A stretch of 64,000 bases of DNA from Welwitschia mirabilis (Eukaryota > Gnetophyta > Gnetopsida > Welwitschiales): positions 193,284,687-193,348,686 of the forward strand of contig JBOZIK010000001.1 of the NCBI GenBank assembly GCA_051453625.1, in the 5' to 3' direction. Every line of letters begins with the position of its first letter. Positions within the stretch are counted from its first letter, which is position 1. The notes beneath the pieces are model-generated. The model was not told the DNA's origin. It saw only the letters and a list, made by a program, of their open reading frames with translations, and searched no databases. Positions 59,481 to 64,000 of the stretch are shown in pieces. A program made the position numbers and the translations under genes.

Positions 59481-60765
59481 ATAGCTATCTTCAATGATTG
59501 CCTAGAGCTCTAAAGTTTAAGTTATGGGATGGAATACTCTCTTACATAACTAAAAGGGGCACTGTAAGTGGATATTACCCCCTTTTACAAATGGACAGAA
59601 GCCTATACTATATTTAAAAAGGTGCAAATTGAAGTTAAAGAGAAAGTCCTAGCAAGATATCTTAAGGTTCTTGTGGATGTTGAGAAGATCCCTATTGATG
59701 TTAGAGGGTAAAGAGAAGTCAATCACTTTTTCATCGATGGCATTCTGAAGCTGTCAAGTGGGTACATTGAAAGAAAAGTCATATTTCCTCCTTACAAAAT
59801 GGGGGCTAAGCTTATTAATAGATACTTTGTGCTCTCAAGCTATAGCTCAAAGTTGAAAGAAATTTACTTTTTATTATCAAAGGTGCTTAATTCAAGCCAT
59901 AAAATAAATATTTTCCTCTAACTCATGCAAGTTCTTAGAAAGAAAGATATAACAAGGTATTTCAGCCTTGTTATGACCGTTTAGAAAGTACCTAAAGGAA
60001 GTCATGAAGTCCCACAACTAAAAGGCAGAGGAAAAATAAAGAGAAAGTGAAGGCCCAAAATAAAAAGAAGAGGAACAATTCAAGGGTGTTACAAGATAGC
60101 AGTGACTAAGTTGGTACTAGTGAATAGGAGTTAACTTCACCCCTAGAATAGTAAACTAGAACGTCTTCACTCAATAATAATGAAGCTAGGGGAAGAGCAT
60201 AGCCAGAGTCTGAGATGAGAGAGGATTTGCTTACAAAGCATTAAAAAGAGTTGTCACAAGATCAAGATGAGTCTAGGACTAATATAAACCATGAACCTAA
60301 AAAATGGGAGCTCAACCTTGAGGAGGTTAGGAATGCAGTTCTATTTGCTACAACTAAAGTCATGTAGAAATACCCCTTTCACATGCTAAGAATCAGTCAC
60401 AGAGTGACCAAGAGCACTATAATGACTCATTATAGAATAACTATACTTAAACTACATTCAAAAAAAACCTTGAAGGGAGCTGAGGCATGCAAAGAGGTAA
60501 ACTAAGCATTTGAGGCTTTAGTAGATGATCTTAGAATACATATAGTTCAAAAGAACCATATGTATCTCTTTTTGGTATGCAGGGGCATTTAATATCTAGT
60601 GTTATCTCTTTTTGTATGTCACTTTTTATTACAGAAGATAGAAATTTTGCTAGTTTCTTATGTTAATAGTTTTATTGTAATGTACAGGGGTAACTTCAGC
60701 CTAAACCCATAATTAATGCATTTTACGAGCTCGGTTTTGGCATTAAAAAAATAATAATAATTAGA
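59481..60765 (+). other. Unassigned coding-like stretch, possible LINE-related
   Basis: Several broken plus-strand stretches have protein-like composition, for example KVLARYLKVLVDVEKIPIDV (about 59640-59700), which faintly recalls the 'R.ARV.VE.D...PLP..V' region of the DUF4283 domain in L1 ORF1. A lysine/arginine-rich run follows at about 60020-60080. It ends near 'ggcattaaaaaaataataataa' (60739-60760), which could be a LINE tail. Evidence is weak. Confidence 0.3.
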
Positions 60766-60769
60766 TAGC

Positions 60770-62895
60770 AAAGAAGAGGATATATTATATACATATATAG
60801 AAAGTAATAATAATATTATAAAAGTAAAATAAAAATTAAAGTATGCATTCCTTGATTAAGTGAATAATTAGACCTAACTCATTGCACATAAGAATTTTAC
60901 TTATCAGTTAAGAATGAAGACCTTAATAAGAAGGGCATAACTTGTTATTTCCCAAAGAATACCAACTAGAAATGATACAAAATGAAATAATTTTAATTAT
61001 TATTCATCTTATATTCTTGAATTATTAGTATATTTTTATTAGATAATTTTATATAATTATGAATATTAATTATAAGTATTTTTTTTACTTCTAAAATGTA
61101 TTGTACCCAAAAATTAATAATTAATTATTTATAAATATAAAAATAAATTACGCTAATTTTCTCAAACTATAGCTAGAATAGGATCTACAAAAATTAATTT
61201 TATCAATATTAAATTACTATAAATATTTTTCGTACTTTGTATTATTATATTTTAAATGTACATATTGCCAAAATGTTTAGAGTTATTGTAATATCACATC
61301 ACACTAAAAAGGTTATAAGTGTTAACTTACTTTGAATTTTTAAGTAATTGATGACTCTTTGAAAAAAAATAAGATTCTCTATATCTTAGAATACTTATTT
61401 GCCATAAAATATTAAGTATTGATTTTATAAGATGAAACTAATTGGTTGTTGTCTTTTTGTTTTTAAACTTATTTTCATAAAATAAATTTTAAAGATTTAC
61501 TTAATACTAAAAAATATTAATTTTAAATTTTAGGATCTTAATAGAACCCTAGACTTATAAAAGAAATAATCATTAAATTTTATTTAATATTTAATAAGTT
61601 ATCATATTTTTAAGTTATGCTTTTATTTTGTAAAATTTGGAATTTATCTATATAATTAATAAAAAATCCATAAATAATTTTACAAAATATATAGTTCAAA
61701 AAATTCATAATGATGTCTCTAAAGAGACATTCTAAAGGTAGAACAGTAATCCCATCTCTTGATGGTTATGAGTTCGATTCTTGAAAAAGTTATTTGACAA
61801 AAAAAGAAAAAGAAAAATGGTAATAAAACTTACTTTAAATATTCTAAAGATTATACAAGATAAATATTGCATAATATAGAGTAACATTACTTTAAAAAGA
61901 AAAAAGTAATGCACAAGATTCATTCAAAGGGGAGACTTTCAATAATCCTTAAGATTTGACATGAAGGATTGCCTTGCATAAATAAAATTTAAAGATTAGT
62001 TAACTCATCCTAATAAGAGGATATTAATTTGTATTTGATAAAAACCAAAATATAAAATACTTTTAATATTTTATATTATAATATAAACTTGCATATTTAA
62101 ATATTAAAGTGAATCCCTTAGTCACTTCTTTAACTATTGCCCTTGGTAAGCCTCGTTAGGACACATGTATAAAGATACCTTAGATTTCTCCCTTATTTTA
62201 GTTCGAGCATAATGGAAGTGATAATTTCAATTAAGGAAATACTATACTAAGAATATGTAATGGCCTATGACAATACTCTATTATGTAACTATATTTTCAG
62301 AGAAAAATAGATAGCATAGGAGCAAATAAGAACCTTAGAATGGTAAATGATTGGTAACTACTACTTGATGAAGACTTGATGAGGATTTTATGAAGACTTA
62401 AGCTTTAAGATCCTTATCTCCAAAATTCAAGATCCAAGCTCCAAAAATTCAAACTCCAACCTCAAAAGTAAGAGGATGAGAAAAGAAGAAGATGAGAAGA
62501 ATAAGAAGAAATTTTAATAGTATATACTAGCATGAAAATGAATTGATTTATAAGAGAGGGAAGGGCTCTATTTATTAGTAAATTAAAGGCCAAGTATTCT
62601 TGATACAATCAGTCAAAGATCTTACACATCATTTTTACATATAAGGTAATATGATCACATTAAATTGGATAAGATTGGTCATTAACAAGTTTAATGAACT
62701 TGAATAATAAATTACATGACACATATACCTACCTTGGTTAGGTAATTTTATTACTTTAATAAGTAAGTCTAATTACTAACATTATTTTCACATACTAGCT
62801 TCTTCTTAATCATTCATTGTCCCATCATCATACTTAATCAATTGAAAGCATGCTTTGATCAATGTGTAATATGCATTATAAGAATAATCTTTTCT
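60770..62895 (-). repeat. R1-related repeat, third copy (partial)
   Basis: Shares with the other R1 copies the 'ttaagctttaagatcc...ccaagctcc' region (62398-62450), the TATA site (62568-62577), 'catactagcttcttcttaatc' (62791) and 'aatgtgtaatatgcattataagaataa'. The 760-1500 part of R1 is not seen. It stops where an oppositely oriented R1 begins. Confidence 0.55.
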
Positions 62896-62900
62896 ATTAT

Positions 62901-64000
62901 TACATCCCACATTTTATAACCTTTAATTACTCTAATATTAAACATTTTAATATGTTAATTATATGATAGTTTTTGGTATTTTAGTTTTAAGGTGAAACCC
63001 TTCTTTAATTAGACACTTTGTAAAAACTAATATTTATTTTTATAATCAATAATGTCTTATATTTTTTGTTATGTCACAAAAAAAATTTAATTATGCTTGA
63101 TTTTAAATTCTGGATGCTTATTCAATATTTTAAGTAATTAATCTTGATTTTTGTGTAGTTTGCATTAAATTTGATATTTTTGATAATTATATTATGAAAA
63201 TTTTATGATCAAAATAAATAAGGTATCCAAATATTGAAATTAACTAGTTTTATTTACATAGAAATCTAATTTACATGGTAAAATTATTAAATTAAGGATT
63301 TTACCAAAAGGTATAAAGCAATAAAAGCATAATAAATCTTTGTATACCCATTTATTTATGTGTTTCATCCAAGTTAAAATGTAAAATTTCTTAACAAAAG
63401 TAAATGGTTAGTGTAGTTGGTGATAAAAATCTAAGTTTACTACATTATATTATGACATTTCTTTCTTATGTTTTGTGTTAATGCATTTGATAGATCATAA
63501 AATTAATGAGCATGTAAATAAGTACATGCACTCTTATCCAAAAATCAAGAAGAATGAATAAGTAGATTTAACTCTACCATGACTTTTATCCTTCTTGATA
63601 TTCATAAAAGTATTTGATTTATAAAATGTTCTTTTTTTTTTATTCATTGAAATTAGAAAAGTTTGTCTCATTGTAATAAATAGCAGCTTTGAAAGTCATT
63701 TATAAGAAAAGATCTATTCCTTCAATACCTATTACAAATTGTTCAATGCATGCTTTTTAGTTGATTAAATATGGTTGTGAGCCTATAAAGGATTAAAAAG
63801 GAATTACATAAGGAAATGATGTACGTAAATAACCTTAACATAAGGAAATGATGTACGTAAATAACCTTACTAATGAAAGTAAGAAAATTATTCACCCTAG
63901 TTGGATGCATGAATCATAAATATGATGACTTTTGATCATACATACATTAATGTCACTTATCATTCAAGCTCAGCCAAGTTGTCACTAATCTTATCCAATG
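62901..64000 (+). repeat. R1 repeat, fourth copy, inverted, runs off the window
   Basis: The plus strand here starts TATTACATCCCACATTTTAT, equivalent to the R1 start seen on the minus strand at 4594 (TGTTATAACCCACATTTTGT). The reverse complement of 63480-63600 and 63880-64000 matches 47130-47220 and 3700-3800. So this copy is plus-oriented and continues beyond 64000. Confidence 0.65.
63806..63869. repeat. Perfect 32-bp tandem duplication
   Basis: 63806-63837 and 63838-63869 are identical, inside an otherwise diverged R1 copy. Confidence 0.9.

Noticed and set aside
1-64000. tRNA, rRNA, host protein-coding genes
   Set aside because: No cloverleaf, rRNA block or uninterrupted conserved exon was recognised on either strand; I could not run a covariance or profile search.

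Overview
The window looks like a repeat-rich stretch of a flowering-plant nuclear genome. It is very AT-rich and contains no intact host gene that I can recognise, no tRNA or rRNA gene and no CRISPR array. It is a graveyard of nested, heavily decayed retrotransposons from plant lineages: Ty3/gypsy of Tekay/Del type and Athila type, Ty1/copia of SIRE type and a second copia family, and an L1-type LINE. No long open frame survives. The species cannot be named from the sequence. Differences between repeat copies are dominated by C/T and G/A transitions, as expected of old methylated elements.

Layout. 1-4594: fragments of a long repeat here called R1 (probably a gypsy LTR with its promoter on the minus strand), plus an Athila-like integrase scrap at 518-705. 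5253-25169: a complete Tekay/Del-like gypsy element on the minus strand, with LTRs of about 3.1 kb, a tRNA-Met-type primer site, a polypurine tract, gag-PR-RT-RH-IN relics and a diverged 5-bp target duplication. Its 3' LTR was later split by an Athila-like element at 7621-14229. 25449-34487: a SIRE-like copia element on the plus strand with a perfect 5-bp target duplication (aaatg); it keeps gag and a possible extra downstream ORF but has lost almost all of pol. 36259 to about 42970: copia copy A on the minus strand, truncated. 44063-47623: another R1 copy. 47624 to about 48150: a fragment of a SIRE-like LTR. About 48730-50518 and 58614-59480: one L1 LINE split by copia copy B (50519-58613, minus). 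59481-60765: unassigned. 60770-62895 and 62901-64000: two R1 copies in inverted orientation.

Nothing here works as a pathway. What can be read is the order of events: old R1/LINE background, then the gypsy, SIRE and copia insertions, then the Athila-like insertion inside the gypsy LTR. The observations most worth following are: (i) a 35-bp tandem array of small hairpins with compensating stem changes, shared by copia copies A and B; (ii) dense clusters of decayed GACGTC-like sites in the SIRE-type LTRs; (iii) a CpG-rich, GC-rich island in copia A; (iv) three assembly gaps whose stated lengths are contradicted by a paired repeat or by overlapping flanks.
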